Origin: Halofilum ochraceum
GTDB lineage: Bacteria; Pseudomonadota; Gammaproteobacteria; XJ16; Halofilaceae
Assembly (NCBI RefSeq): GCF_001614315.2
Contig: NZ_LVEG02000004.1
Coordinates: 434,001 to 498,000 of the forward strand
DNA length: 64,000 nt
Reading direction: 5' to 3'
In this document: positions 32,733-41,144 of the stretch, one piece after another
Layout: every line of letters begins with the position of its first letter
Numbering within the stretch: the first letter of the stretch is position 1
Made by a program: the position numbers and the translations under genes
The notes under the pieces: model-generated
What the model was told of the DNA's origin: nothing
Databases searched by the model: none
Seen by the model: the letters and a program-made list of their open reading frames with translations, nothing else

Positions 32733-33884
32733 TCAGCGACTGGGTACATCACCTCGATCTACACGCTGCCACGTCGCACTCTGCCCGCCCCGCAGCCAAC
32801 GCAGAAGCCCCAGTGCGAAGGCGATGTTCACTGCAGTGAAGTAATACGGCACATACACCACCGCGAAACGCCGGACCGCGGGGGCGCGCCAGCCGACCAG
32901 TGCGAGGCCGTAGAAGACCACCTGCGCGGCAAACATGGCAAGCCAGAACGGGGCGTCCGCGAGCATTGCGCTTGTGACCAGCATGCCCAGCATGAATGCC
33001 GGTGTAAGCCAGCGCAGCAGTTTGTGGGAAACGAACAGGCCCCACAGTAGCGGTTGTCGCCATGGGTGGCGCAGGAATTCGAGGTGGGGCAGGACCTGGA
33101 AACAGCCCGCGGCGATGCGTACCTTTCGGCGGAATTCCTGTTCTACGGATGCGGGCACGAGTTCGACGGCTCGTGCCGCCGGTTCGTAACGGACCCGATG
33201 GCCGGCCCCGGCGATGCAGATCGCGATAAAGAAATCGTCGAGGATCAGATTGTGCGGCAGCTGGGGCACGAGTGAGCGCCGTGCCGCGAACATCGCGCCG
33301 TCCGTCCCGACGACTGTTGCGATCCGGGACTCGCCCGCCTGCAGGAACCGTTCCAGCTTCATATAGATTCCTTCACCGAGAGGTTCACCGGATTCCAGCG
33401 CCTGGAGCTCGACACGTCCGGTGACCGCGCCGCATGCGGGGTCCGCGAAATGTGCCGCGAGGCGGGCGATACCGTCGGCGTCGAACAGGACGTTCGCGTC
33501 GGAGAATACGACGATTTCACCGGTTGTATGCTGCATTGCCCGGTTGAGCGCGTTCGCCTTGCCGGCGCGAGGCTGGACCTCGAGTACGAGCAGCCGTTCG
33601 TCCGCGATACTCCGGGCGATTTCCGTCGTGCCGTCATCGGAACCGTCTGAGACCACGATCAGCTGGAGCCGGTCATGCGGGTAATCGGCGTCCAGCACGT
33701 TACGGATTCGATCCCGGATCCAGCGTGTCTCGTTACAGGCCGCGATGATTACCGTGACGGTCGGGCGGTGGTCTGGATCTCCATGGGCCGGTGCGCGTGC
33801 ACGCGACCCCAGGGCCAGGACTACCGGGTAACCGAAATACACCCATGCGAACAGCACTGCACAAAGCCAGAAAAGCCAGATCAT
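32733..33884 (-). CDS. Membrane-bound family 2 glycosyltransferase
   Basis: This 383-residue protein has one N-terminal membrane segment (MIWLFWLCAVLFAWVYFGY), a GT2 catalytic domain (TVIIAACNETRWIRDRI, SDGSDDGTTEIA, VVFSDANVLFD, a later D-D-F-F motif) and three to four C-terminal membrane segments. This layout matches processive or lipid-acceptor GT2 enzymes such as those that make beta-linked glycans. It is convergent with the formyltransferase gene and divergent from galE. The start at 33884 has only a weak GGGA upstream. Confidence 0.82.
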   Translation of the reverse strand: MIWLFWLCAVLFAWVYFGYPVVLALGSRARAPAHGDPDHRPTVTVIIAACNETRWIRDRIRNVLDADYPHDRLQLIVVSDGSDDGTTEIARSIADERLLVLEVQPRAGKANALNRAMQHTTGEIVVFSDANVLFDADGIARLAAHFADPACGAVTGRVELQALESGEPLGEGIYMKLERFLQAGESRIATVVGTDGAMFAARRSLVPQLPHNLILDDFFIAICIAGAGHRVRYEPAARAVELVPASVEQEFRRKVRIAAGCFQVLPHLEFLRHPWRQPLLWGLFVSHKLLRWLTPAFMLGMLVTSAMLADAPFWLAMFAAQVVFYGLALVGWRAPAVRRFAVVYVPYYFTAVNIAFALGLLRWLRGGQSATWQRVDRGDVPSR

Positions 33885-34130
33885 GGATGTATATCCCAGA
33901 TAAATGCCGGTCGATCTCAAAGTATGGTCCCGCACCCACGGTTCTCCGGCACGGGGTGGGCGCGATGACGCGTGGCTGAGTATAGTCGGGGCGCGGGCTT
34001 TTGTCGGGATGGGGAACGTTTATCCGGGGCCACCTTGCGGGGGAGTCCCTGACGGTCTATGAAGATAGCCTGCACGGATACTCGAAACGAGTAGCCGGCA
34101 TCATATACCCGCGGTGCGGGCAGGGGGAGT

Positions 34131-35177
34131 ATGCGCATTCTCGTGACCGGTGGCGCTGGGTACATTGGGAGCCACACCTGTGTTGAACTGCTTCAGGCAG
34201 GGCATGAGGTCGTGGTGGTCGATAATCTCTGCAATGGCTCACTGGCCGCGCTGCGCGCGGTCGAGGTGATCGCCGGGCGCACCCTGACGTTCTACCCGGC
34301 CGATATACGCGATCGCGATGCGCTGGCGGATATCTTCGCTACTGAGGTGGTGGACGCGGTATTTCACTTCGCCGCGCTCAAGGCGGTCGGCGAGTCCGTG
34401 ACGCTGCCGCTGCGGTATTTCGACAACAACATCGGTGGTCTGATCACGCTCTGCCAGATCATGGTGGATGCGGGTGTCAGGACCTTCGTATTCAGTTCAT
34501 CGGCTACCGTCTACGGCGTTCCCGAACGGGTGCCGGTGGCTGAGGATGCCCCGGTGTCGGTAACCAATCCGTACGGGCGCACGAAGCTCGTGAATGAGGA
34601 AATGCTGCGTGATCTCCAGCAGGCGGTGCCCGCGCTGCGCGTGGCGTTGTTGCGCTATTTCAACCCGGGCGGGGCCCATCCCAGCGGCCTGCTTGGGGAA
34701 TCGCCGCACGATATTCCGAACAATCTTTTGCCGTTCGTCAGCCAGGTGGCGGCGGGGCAACTCGACCGGGTCCAGGTGCACGGCGACGATTACGCGACGG
34801 CGGACGGTACCGGCGTACGGGACTACATCCATGTCGTCGATCTCGCGCGCGGCCATATCGCCGCGCTGGATACGCTGTTGCATCCCGATGGCGACTATGC
34901 CGGTGGGGGTGTCCTGACCATGAACCTCGGAACCGGCCGCGGGTATTCCGTGCTGGAGATCATCCGGGCCTTCGAGCGCGCCAGTGGCTGCGCAGTACCG
35001 TATGTGATCGGTCCGCGGCGCCCGGGGGACGTCGCCTCCTGTTACGCCGACCCGGCCCTCGCGCGTGAGTTGATGGGCTGGACGGCGGAGTACGGTATCG
35101 ACCGGATCTGCGCGGATGCCTGGCGCTGGCAGCAGATGCATCCTGGTGGTTATCTCGCTGAGGGGCATGCGGCCTGA
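34131..35177 (+). CDS. galE: UDP-glucose 4-epimerase
   Basis: This 348-residue extended SDR has VTGGAGYIGSHTCVEL, SSSATVYG, YGRTK (Y-x3-K), LRYFNPGGAHPSG and DYIHVVDLARGH. These are diagnostic of GalE. It supplies UDP-galactose (or UDP-GalNAc) and closes the polysaccharide locus at this end. The ATG is preceded closely by GGGGGAG. The 246-bp gap upstream should hold divergent promoters, but no clear boxes were found. Confidence 0.93.
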   Translation: MRILVTGGAGYIGSHTCVELLQAGHEVVVVDNLCNGSLAALRAVEVIAGRTLTFYPADIRDRDALADIFATEVVDAVFHFAALKAVGESVTLPLRYFDNNIGGLITLCQIMVDAGVRTFVFSSSATVYGVPERVPVAEDAPVSVTNPYGRTKLVNEEMLRDLQQAVPALRVALLRYFNPGGAHPSGLLGESPHDIPNNLLPFVSQVAAGQLDRVQVHGDDYATADGTGVRDYIHVVDLARGHIAALDTLLHPDGDYAGGGVLTMNLGTGRGYSVLEIIRAFERASGCAVPYVIGPRRPGDVASCYADPALARELMGWTAEYGIDRICADAWRWQQMHPGGYLAEGHAA

Positions 35178-35284
35178 TCGGGTGATGTGGTCCGCCCTGT
35201 CGATTTGCGGCGTGACGATTCCGTGATGCCGGATCCCGGACTATGCTCCGGATGAAGGGGCCATGGCCCACCCGGAGAGCAGTG

Positions 35285-35740
35285 ATGACCGTGCAACGGA
35301 TCAGGCGTTTTCTCGACGAGAACGACGTGCATTATCGGCTGGCAAAGCATCCCGCCGCATACACCGCCCAGGAAATCGCGGCCGAGGCCCATGTACCGGG
35401 CCGTCATTTCGCGAAGGTGGTCACGATCAGCGTCGATGATCGGTTGGCGCTGGCCGTGCTGCCGGCGACGGACCAGGTCGACCTTGAGGGCCTGGCGCGA
35501 TCACTGGGGGCCGGGAATGTGTCGCTGGCAAGTGAGGCGGAGTTCCGCCGCGCGTTCCCCGACTGCGAGGTCGGCGCGATGCCGCCATTCGGCAATCTGT
35601 TTGGTATGGAGACGTTCGTATCGCGACATCTCTCGGCCAGTGATGAGATCGCTTTCAATGCCGGCACGCACACGGAAGTCATGTATGTGCCGTGGAGCGA
35701 TTTCGAGCGTCTCGTCGAGCCGGTGATTATCGGATTCTGA
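35285..35740 (+). CDS. YbaK/ProX-type aminoacyl-tRNA deacylase
   Basis: This 151-residue single-domain protein has HPAAYTAQEIAAEAHVPGRHFAKVV (with the conserved lysine), VGAMPPFGNLFGM and FNAGTHTEVMYV. Such proteins hydrolyse mischarged tRNAs in trans. The start at 35285 has GGAG six bases upstream. A longer frame from 35243 has no ribosome site. It stands alone after galE. Confidence 0.85.
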   Translation: MTVQRIRRFLDENDVHYRLAKHPAAYTAQEIAAEAHVPGRHFAKVVTISVDDRLALAVLPATDQVDLEGLARSLGAGNVSLASEAEFRRAFPDCEVGAMPPFGNLFGMETFVSRHLSASDEIAFNAGTHTEVMYVPWSDFERLVEPVIIGF

Positions 35741-35772
35741 GCGACAGACCGTGGGCTTCCGGCGGACCAGGA

Positions 35773-36357
35773 TCAGTCGTCTTCCGGCAGGTCCAGGATC
35801 GGTTCCTGGCGGCCCTCGAGCAGGGGGTCGGCCCTGGGATCGCTGGGCGCTGGCTCAAGCCAGCTCCGGAGTGCGTCGTGCAACGCCTCCACGGAGTGAC
35901 GTTGTTCCGGATCAAGCCGCAGCAGACCGAGACCCGCCGCGGCGCAGACATCGTCGAAGAATTGGCGCGATTTCCGGTGGCGCTTGCCCGTCTCCCCCTC
36001 GATCATGATCGCCACCAGGGGTCTGGTGTCGTCCGGCGCGCACAACAGGAAATCGAAGCGGCGATCGCCCAGCCGGGCAAGCGCCTTGCGCTGCTGCCGA
36101 CGCCGCAGTGTCCGTCGCGGTGCGAGCGCGTTGCGCAGCGGGACCTTGAACAGCACGATCGCCTGCTCCCCAGCGGCCTGCCGAAGTCCGGACAACAGGG
36201 CCCGCTCCGGGGCCGCCAGCAGGGCCTGGCGGCGGACATACGGCAGTGGTGCGTTCCGCCGGCGCGCTGCGCGGAACAGTAGCCAGATCAGCAACAGCGC
36301 CGCCAGCGCGGCGACGATCAGTACGACAGGATTGTGCAGCAACGCGGGCGCGTCCAT
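35773..36357 (-). CDS. Membrane-anchored DUF2726 protein
   Basis: This is a 194-residue protein. One N-terminal membrane segment (about residues 11-28, VVLIVAALAALLLIWLLF) is followed by a cytoplasmic DUF2726 region with FDFLLCAPDDTRPLVAIMIE and KRHRKSRQFFDDVCAAAGL. This fold is related to restriction-endonuclease-like domains found in topoisomerase accessory and hypothetical proteins. No specific function is known. It converges on the YbaK-like gene. Confidence 0.75.
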   Translation of the reverse strand: MDAPALLHNPVVLIVAALAALLLIWLLFRAARRRNAPLPYVRRQALLAAPERALLSGLRQAAGEQAIVLFKVPLRNALAPRRTLRRRQQRKALARLGDRRFDFLLCAPDDTRPLVAIMIEGETGKRHRKSRQFFDDVCAAAGLGLLRLDPEQRHSVEALHDALRSWLEPAPSDPRADPLLEGRQEPILDLPEDD

Positions 36358-36544
36358 GGGTCGGGTACTCCAGTCCAGCCGACGTAGGCGGCATTGTCTC
36401 CGTTAATGGTGGTCCGGGTCCAAAACGTGCGCGTTTTCTTGCACTCCCGGGCGGGTGCCCCTACTCTCGGCAAGCGGGGAGGCGGCCGCTGGGGATTGTA
36501 CCCGTGGGCCACCCGGAGCCGATCAACAACAAGGAGTGATTTCG

Positions 36545-37108
36545 ATGCTGAGGAAACTTTCACTGTTCGGTCTACTGTCGCTCGCGCTCGTCCTCGGGGC
36601 CTGTGCCAAGAACCGCGGTGCCGAGCCGGAAGCCGAGGCGGAAATGTCGACCGCGGATTACCCGAGCCAGCAGGTCACGCTCAAGACGCCCATTGAATTC
36701 GCGGATAGTGCCGAGGTCCGGGACGCGGTACTCGACGAGTGTCGTCTGCAGGACAAGCTGCAACAGTTCATCACCGAATTCAGTGCCGCACGCAACATCG
36801 AGATCGTGCCGAGTAACGGGCCGGTCAATGGAACCTCCGGCAAGGTCCTGGACGTGCGGATCACCGATATCTACGCGCCGGGCGGCGGTGCCTTCTCGGG
36901 CGGCAAGGCCGTTACCATCGAGGCCGATCTGACCGAAAACGGTGCATCGCTGGGCAGCCTGCGTGCACGGCGCATCTCCGGTGGCGGTGCCTTCGCGGTG
37001 TTCAAGGGGACCTGCGACATCCTTGGCCGCGACGTGCGCACGCTGGGCGAGGACATCTCGAAGTTTCTTACCGATCCGAGTGAAAATGCCCGCATGGGCA
37101 ATCTCTGA
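36545..37108 (+). CDS. Small outer-membrane-type lipoprotein, unknown function
   Basis: This 187-residue protein starts with AAGGAG eight bases before ATG 36545. The signal peptide MLRKLSLFGLLSLALVLGAC has a perfect lipobox. Two conserved-looking blocks, VRDAVLDECRLQDKLQQFI and ITDIYAPGGGAFSGGKAVTIEADL, are seen. The C-terminal part ends KGTCDILGRDVRTLGEDISKFL. I do not recognise a named family. Confidence 0.85.
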   Translation: MLRKLSLFGLLSLALVLGACAKNRGAEPEAEAEMSTADYPSQQVTLKTPIEFADSAEVRDAVLDECRLQDKLQQFITEFSAARNIEIVPSNGPVNGTSGKVLDVRITDIYAPGGGAFSGGKAVTIEADLTENGASLGSLRARRISGGGAFAVFKGTCDILGRDVRTLGEDISKFLTDPSENARMGNL

Positions 37109-37128
37109 ACGGATGCAGTCCGTATGAC

Positions 37129-37158
37129 CATGCCCCGCGCCAGTGTGCGCGGGGCATG
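37129..37158 (+). terminator. Stem-loop after the lipoprotein gene
   Basis: A 12-bp perfect stem CATGCCCCGCGC / GCGCGGGGCATG surrounds a 6-nt loop and begins 20 bp past the stop codon. Only ATTT follows, so termination may be partial. Confidence 0.7.
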
Positions 37159-37211
37159 ATTTCCCCGCCAGATTCCCGCCGCGATAGCGGCATCGACTCC
37201 GCACTGCCCCG

Positions 37212-38012
37212 ATGACTGAACCGGGGCTCATGGCGCTGTTGCCGGGCATCCCCGTCTGGGGGGCGGCGATCCTGCTGCTGGCGGGCGTGCTGGGCGCGTT
37301 CGTGACCACGGCGTTCGGGGCCGGCGGCGGCGTGCTGCTGTTGGGCGTACTGCCCGTATTCCTGCCGGTGGCCGCGGTCATCCCGGTGCACGGCGTCCTG
37401 CAGGCCGGATCCAACGGGTTGCGGACAGGCTTGCTGATCCGGCACATTCGCTGGCCATTGCTGCTGGCCTTCACCGGCGGCGGGCTGATCGGCACCGCTA
37501 TCGGCGCCAGCCTGTTCGTGCGCCTGCCGGAGGCGTGGCTCGAACTTGCGCTCGGCATCTTCATCCTCTGGACGGCCTGGGGTCCGCGCCCGCGGCTGCG
37601 CAGCCGTTCCCTGTCCGTGCTCGGCGCGGGCGGCGCGGTGACCGGGGCGCTGACGCTGTTCGTCGGCGCCACCGGCCCGTTCGTGGCCGCGCTGCTCGGC
37701 GCCCTCCGGCTGGAGCGGCATGCCCACATGGCGACGTTCTCGGCCTGCATGCTGTTGCAGCATGCCCTCAAGATCGCTGCATTCGGGGTCATGGGCTTCG
37801 CATTCGCCCCATGGTTGCCGTTCATCGCCGCGATGTTCGTGGCGGCCTTCGTCGGCACCTGGCTCGGCCGCCTCGCGCTCGGCCGGATGGGCGACGCGCG
37901 TTTCCATCGGGTCCTGGCGGTCGTCCTGACCTTGTTGGCCGTGCGGCTGGTGATCAGCGGGACGATGGGCGTGACGACTGCGGCCCATGCGGGGGCCTTC
38001 GCCGCCGGTTGA
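37212..38012 (+). CDS. TSUP (TauE/SafE) family membrane transporter
   Basis: This is a 266-residue protein with seven to eight hydrophobic segments. FVTTAFGAGGGVLLLGVLPVFLP in the first half and a weaker repeat, LFVGATGPFVAALL, in the second half form the internally duplicated TSUP signature. Members export sulfite, sulfoacetate or related anions. The context gives no substrate. Confidence 0.82.
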   Translation: MTEPGLMALLPGIPVWGAAILLLAGVLGAFVTTAFGAGGGVLLLGVLPVFLPVAAVIPVHGVLQAGSNGLRTGLLIRHIRWPLLLAFTGGGLIGTAIGASLFVRLPEAWLELALGIFILWTAWGPRPRLRSRSLSVLGAGGAVTGALTLFVGATGPFVAALLGALRLERHAHMATFSACMLLQHALKIAAFGVMGFAFAPWLPFIAAMFVAAFVGTWLGRLALGRMGDARFHRVLAVVLTLLAVRLVISGTMGVTTAAHAGAFAAG

Positions 38013-38050
38013 CCCGACCACGCAAGCCCGGCGTGTGGAGTCTTCAAGTC

Positions 38051-38131
38051 GTAGCCCGGATGGAGCGAAAGCGGAATCCGGGGAGCGCCCGGACCAACAA
38101 CCCGGATTCCGCTTCGCTCCATCCGGGCTAC
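38051..38131. repeat. REP-like inverted repeat between convergent genes
   Basis: GTAGCCCGGATGGAGCGAAA (from 38051, arm to 38082) pairs with the arm 38101-38131 over about 31 bp with one bulged base and an 18-nt loop. It lies between the converging TSUP and alcohol dehydrogenase genes and could end both transcripts. The sequence type (AGCCCGGATGGAGCG) is a familiar dispersed palindrome in gammaproteobacterial genomes. Confidence 0.85.
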
Positions 38132-38159
38132 ACGGCGCCGTGCGGCGGCATTCTTCGGG

Positions 38160-39338
38160 TCAGAGCCGGCCGTTCACGGCATTGACGAAGATGCCCTCCA
38201 GGTCCGCGGCCTTCACGGGTACCGGATTTTTCGCCGCCGGCGGGTCGATCTCGCCGAGCCGGCCGATTTCGTCGGCGCGATTGTCGTCCACCCCCAGGTC
38301 CGCCAGCGTATGCGGCACCCCGAGGCGTTCGCGGAACTGCAGCACCCAGTTGAAGACGGCATCAAACGAGGTATCGAGCAGCCCGAGTGCCTGCGCGACA
38401 GGCCCCATGCGATCGGCGATCGCCGCGTGGTTGAAGCGCATCACGTACGGCAGCATGACCGCATTCGTCAGCCCATGATGGGTGTGGTAGATCGCGCCGA
38501 CCGGGTGCGAGATCGCGTGGACCGCGCCCAGCCCCTTCTGGAATGCCGTCGATCCCATGCTGGCGGCGGCCAGCATGTGCGTGCGCGCCTCGATATCCTT
38601 GCCATCGTCATAGGCGCGGGGCAGGGCGGTGCCGATCAGGCGCAGGCCTTCGAGCGCGATGCCATCCGCCATCGGATGGAAGCCCGGTGCGCACCAGGCC
38701 TCGAAGCAGTGACTCAGGGCATCCATCCCGGTCGCGGCCGTGATCTGCGGCGGCAGGCCGACCGTCGTCTCCGGGTCGAGGATCACCGCCGCGGGCAGCA
38801 TGCGCGGGTGGAAGATGATCATCTTGCGGTGGGTTTCGTCATTGGTGATGACCGACGCGCGGCCGACCTCGGAACCGGTGCCGGCGGTTGTCGGGATCGC
38901 GACACAGGGGGCGATGCCGTCGGCGTTGGCGCGCTTCCAGTTGTCGCCAATGTCCTCGAAGTCCCAGATCGGCCGGTCCTGGCCGACCATCAGTGCGATC
39001 GCCTTGGCCGCATCGAGCGCACTGCCGCCGCCGAAGGCGATCACGCTGTCGTGGTTGCCCGAGCGGAAGACCTCGACGCCGGCATCGACGTTGGCCCCGT
39101 TCGGGTTGCCCCGGATGTCGGCGAACATCGCTGCCGGCAGGCCCGCGTTTTTGAGGGCGTCCATGGTCTCGCCGATCATCGGCAGATCCTTCACGCCGGG
39201 GTCGGTGACGAGCAGCGGCCGCTCGAAGCCGAGTTCACGGCAGATTTCCGGAAGTTCCGACAGCCGACCGGGGCCGACCTTGATGTCGGTCGGGAAGCCC
39301 CAGTTGGCGGTTACTTGTGCGGGATCGAATGAATTCAT
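38160..39338 (-). CDS. Iron-containing alcohol dehydrogenase
   Basis: This is a 392-residue group III dehydrogenase. NAD site FGGGSALDAAKAIAL (about residue 100), PTTAGTGSEVGRASVI, and the metal site ALSHCFEAW plus GLGAVHAISHPVGAIYHTHHG are all present. It is the last gene of a leftward operon with an aldehyde dehydrogenase (10 bp upstream), a glutamine-synthetase-like ligase and a TRAP transporter. In that setting it probably oxidises the hydroxyl of a gamma-glutamylated amino alcohol to an aldehyde (inference). An unmodified short diol or alcohol is the alternative. Confidence 0.88.
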   Translation of the reverse strand: MNSFDPAQVTANWGFPTDIKVGPGRLSELPEICRELGFERPLLVTDPGVKDLPMIGETMDALKNAGLPAAMFADIRGNPNGANVDAGVEVFRSGNHDSVIAFGGGSALDAAKAIALMVGQDRPIWDFEDIGDNWKRANADGIAPCVAIPTTAGTGSEVGRASVITNDETHRKMIIFHPRMLPAAVILDPETTVGLPPQITAATGMDALSHCFEAWCAPGFHPMADGIALEGLRLIGTALPRAYDDGKDIEARTHMLAAASMGSTAFQKGLGAVHAISHPVGAIYHTHHGLTNAVMLPYVMRFNHAAIADRMGPVAQALGLLDTSFDAVFNWVLQFRERLGVPHTLADLGVDDNRADEIGRLGEIDPPAAKNPVPVKAADLEGIFVNAVNGRL

Positions 39339-39348
39339 GACGGGTTCC

Positions 39349-40740
39349 TCAGGTGTTCAGGCGCAGATGAAAGCTCTTGGGCCGCGTCAGCGATTCGTAA
39401 CCGACCACCGACAGCGTGCAGCCGCGTCCCGTGTGTTTGACGCCGGTCCAGGCGAGCGCCGGGTCGAGATAGTCGCAGCGGTTCATGTAGACGGTACCGG
39501 TCTCGATCCGCTGGCCGAGGCGGTCGGCGGCATCGACATCGCTCGTCCAGATGGCCGCGGTGAGGCCATAATCGCTGTCGTTCATCAGGTCGACGGCTTC
39601 ATCGTCGTCGTTGACCTTCATCACGCCGACGACCGGGCCGAAGGTCTCCTCGGTCATTACGCGCATGGAGTGGTCCACATCGACGACCACCTGCGGGGCC
39701 ATGTAGGCGCCGCCGTCCGCGGCGAACTCGGCCGGATCGATCAGCGCGCGCGCGCCGGCCGCGACGGCGTCATTCACCTGTCCGCGGGCGAAATCCGCAG
39801 CCTCCGCCTTGACCAGCGGACCGAGGGTCGTAGCCGGTTCCAATGGGTTACCGAGCTTCAGGCCGCGCACCTCGGTGCACAGGCGTTCGACGAATTCATC
39901 GTAGACCGATGCGTGCACGTACACGCGCTCGATGCCGCAGCAGGATTGCCCCGAGTTGAAAAACCCGCCATCGGCGATGCCGGCCGCCGCGTGCGCGAGA
40001 TCGGCATCCGCGCGGACATAGGCGGGATCTTTGCCCCCGAGTTCCAGCCCGGCACCGGGGAATCCGTCGGCCTCGGCCAGCGTGCGCTGGACGGCATGAC
40101 CTCCGCCGACGGAGCCGGTGAAACACACCATCCGCACGGGCGTTGCCTGCATCACGACCGCCGCGGTCGCATGATCCATGTGCAACGCCTGGAATAGCCC
40201 GTCGGGCAGGCCGGCGTCGGCGAGTACGCGCGCCATGCGCTCGGCGGCCAGCACCGTCTGCGCCGCGTGCTTCAGGACCACGGCATTGCCCGCCGCCAGC
40301 GCCGGCCAGATGGAATTCACCGCGGTCATGTAGGGGTAATTCCAGGGCGCGATCGTCATGACGACGCCGACGGGCTCGCGCCGGACATAACGCCGGAACC
40401 CGTCCTTCTCGGCCGGCACGATATCCTTCAGCGCCTCGGGCGCGGCCTCGATCATGTAGCGCGCGCGTTCCTCGAAACCGCCGACCTCGCCGGCACCCGC
40501 GGACACCGGCCGTCCCATCGTCCAGGCCAGCTCCTCGGCGATCGATTCCTTCTCGGCGACCATCCGGTCGACCGCATCGGAAAGGATCCGCTGCCGCTCG
40601 GCCATTGGCGTCTCACGCCACGCCCGCTGCGCCTTCTCCGCCCGCTCGACCGTGGCCCGCGCCTCGTCCGCGGAAGCCAACGGCCGCTCGGCGTACACCG
40701 AGCCGTCTACCGGCGTAACAATCTGCAATTGATTCGACAT
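39349..40740 (-). CDS. Aldehyde dehydrogenase family protein
   Basis: This 463-residue NAD(P)-dependent enzyme starts at 40740, with GGAGA just upstream; the frame stays open through the neighbouring repeat but that part is not coding-like. Motifs: APWNYPYMTAVNSIWPALAAGNAVVLKHA, FTGSVGGGHAVQ, ELGGKDP (catalytic Glu) and NSGQSCCGIERV (catalytic Cys). It is placed between the ligase and alcohol dehydrogenase genes, so it should take the aldehyde made by the latter to an acid. It is shorter than the usual 480-500 residues but has all catalytic elements. Confidence 0.88.
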   Translation of the reverse strand: MSNQLQIVTPVDGSVYAERPLASADEARATVERAEKAQRAWRETPMAERQRILSDAVDRMVAEKESIAEELAWTMGRPVSAGAGEVGGFEERARYMIEAAPEALKDIVPAEKDGFRRYVRREPVGVVMTIAPWNYPYMTAVNSIWPALAAGNAVVLKHAAQTVLAAERMARVLADAGLPDGLFQALHMDHATAAVVMQATPVRMVCFTGSVGGGHAVQRTLAEADGFPGAGLELGGKDPAYVRADADLAHAAAGIADGGFFNSGQSCCGIERVYVHASVYDEFVERLCTEVRGLKLGNPLEPATTLGPLVKAEAADFARGQVNDAVAAGARALIDPAEFAADGGAYMAPQVVVDVDHSMRVMTEETFGPVVGVMKVNDDDEAVDLMNDSDYGLTAAIWTSDVDAADRLGQRIETGTVYMNRCDYLDPALAWTGVKHTGRGCTLSVVGYESLTRPKSFHLRLNT

Positions 40741-40767
40741 GTCTCTCCGATCCACTCGTTTGAAGAT

Positions 40768-41093
40768 AACCACGAATGAACACGAATGGACACGAATGCT
40801 GCCGCAGGGCCCCGTGAGGTTACGGGAGCTTCGCTGAGGGCCTGGTGGTCCTGAAGTCGGGATGGGAACCACAGATGAACACAGATGGACACAGATAAAA
40901 GTCAAAGGCACTTGATCCCGTGCCGGGAGTGCACGATCTCATTGCATCGCGGGCTTTGACCTTATCTGTGTTCATCTGTGTCTATCTGTGGTTCAAACGG
41001 ACCCTCCGTTCGCGCAGGCACTTCAGCGAAGCTCCCGGGAGCCATAAAAGCCCTGCGGCAGCCATTCGTGTTCATTCGTGTTCATTCGTGGTT
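40768..41093. repeat. Long nested inverted repeat with 10-nt iterated arms
   Basis: Three pairs of arms nest. Outer: ACCACGAATGAACACGAATG-type units (40768-40810) against CATTCGTGTTCATTCGTGGTT (41051-41093), including GCTGCCGCAGGG/CCCTGCGGC. Middle: CGGGAGCTTCGCTGA against TTCAGCGAAGCTCCCG (41022-41037). Inner: ACCACAGATGAACACAGATG-type units (40866-40898) against 40962-40994. A short core stem (GTCAAAG/CTTTGAC) closes it. The element fills the gap between the ligase and aldehyde dehydrogenase genes of one operon, so it would be transcribed as a large RNA hairpin. Nothing else is seen in the 404-bp gap. Confidence 0.85.
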
Positions 41094-41144
41094 CCAATAA
41101 AAGAATCTGCACCGCGTCGATCCTGACGCGGCGGTGCATCATGG

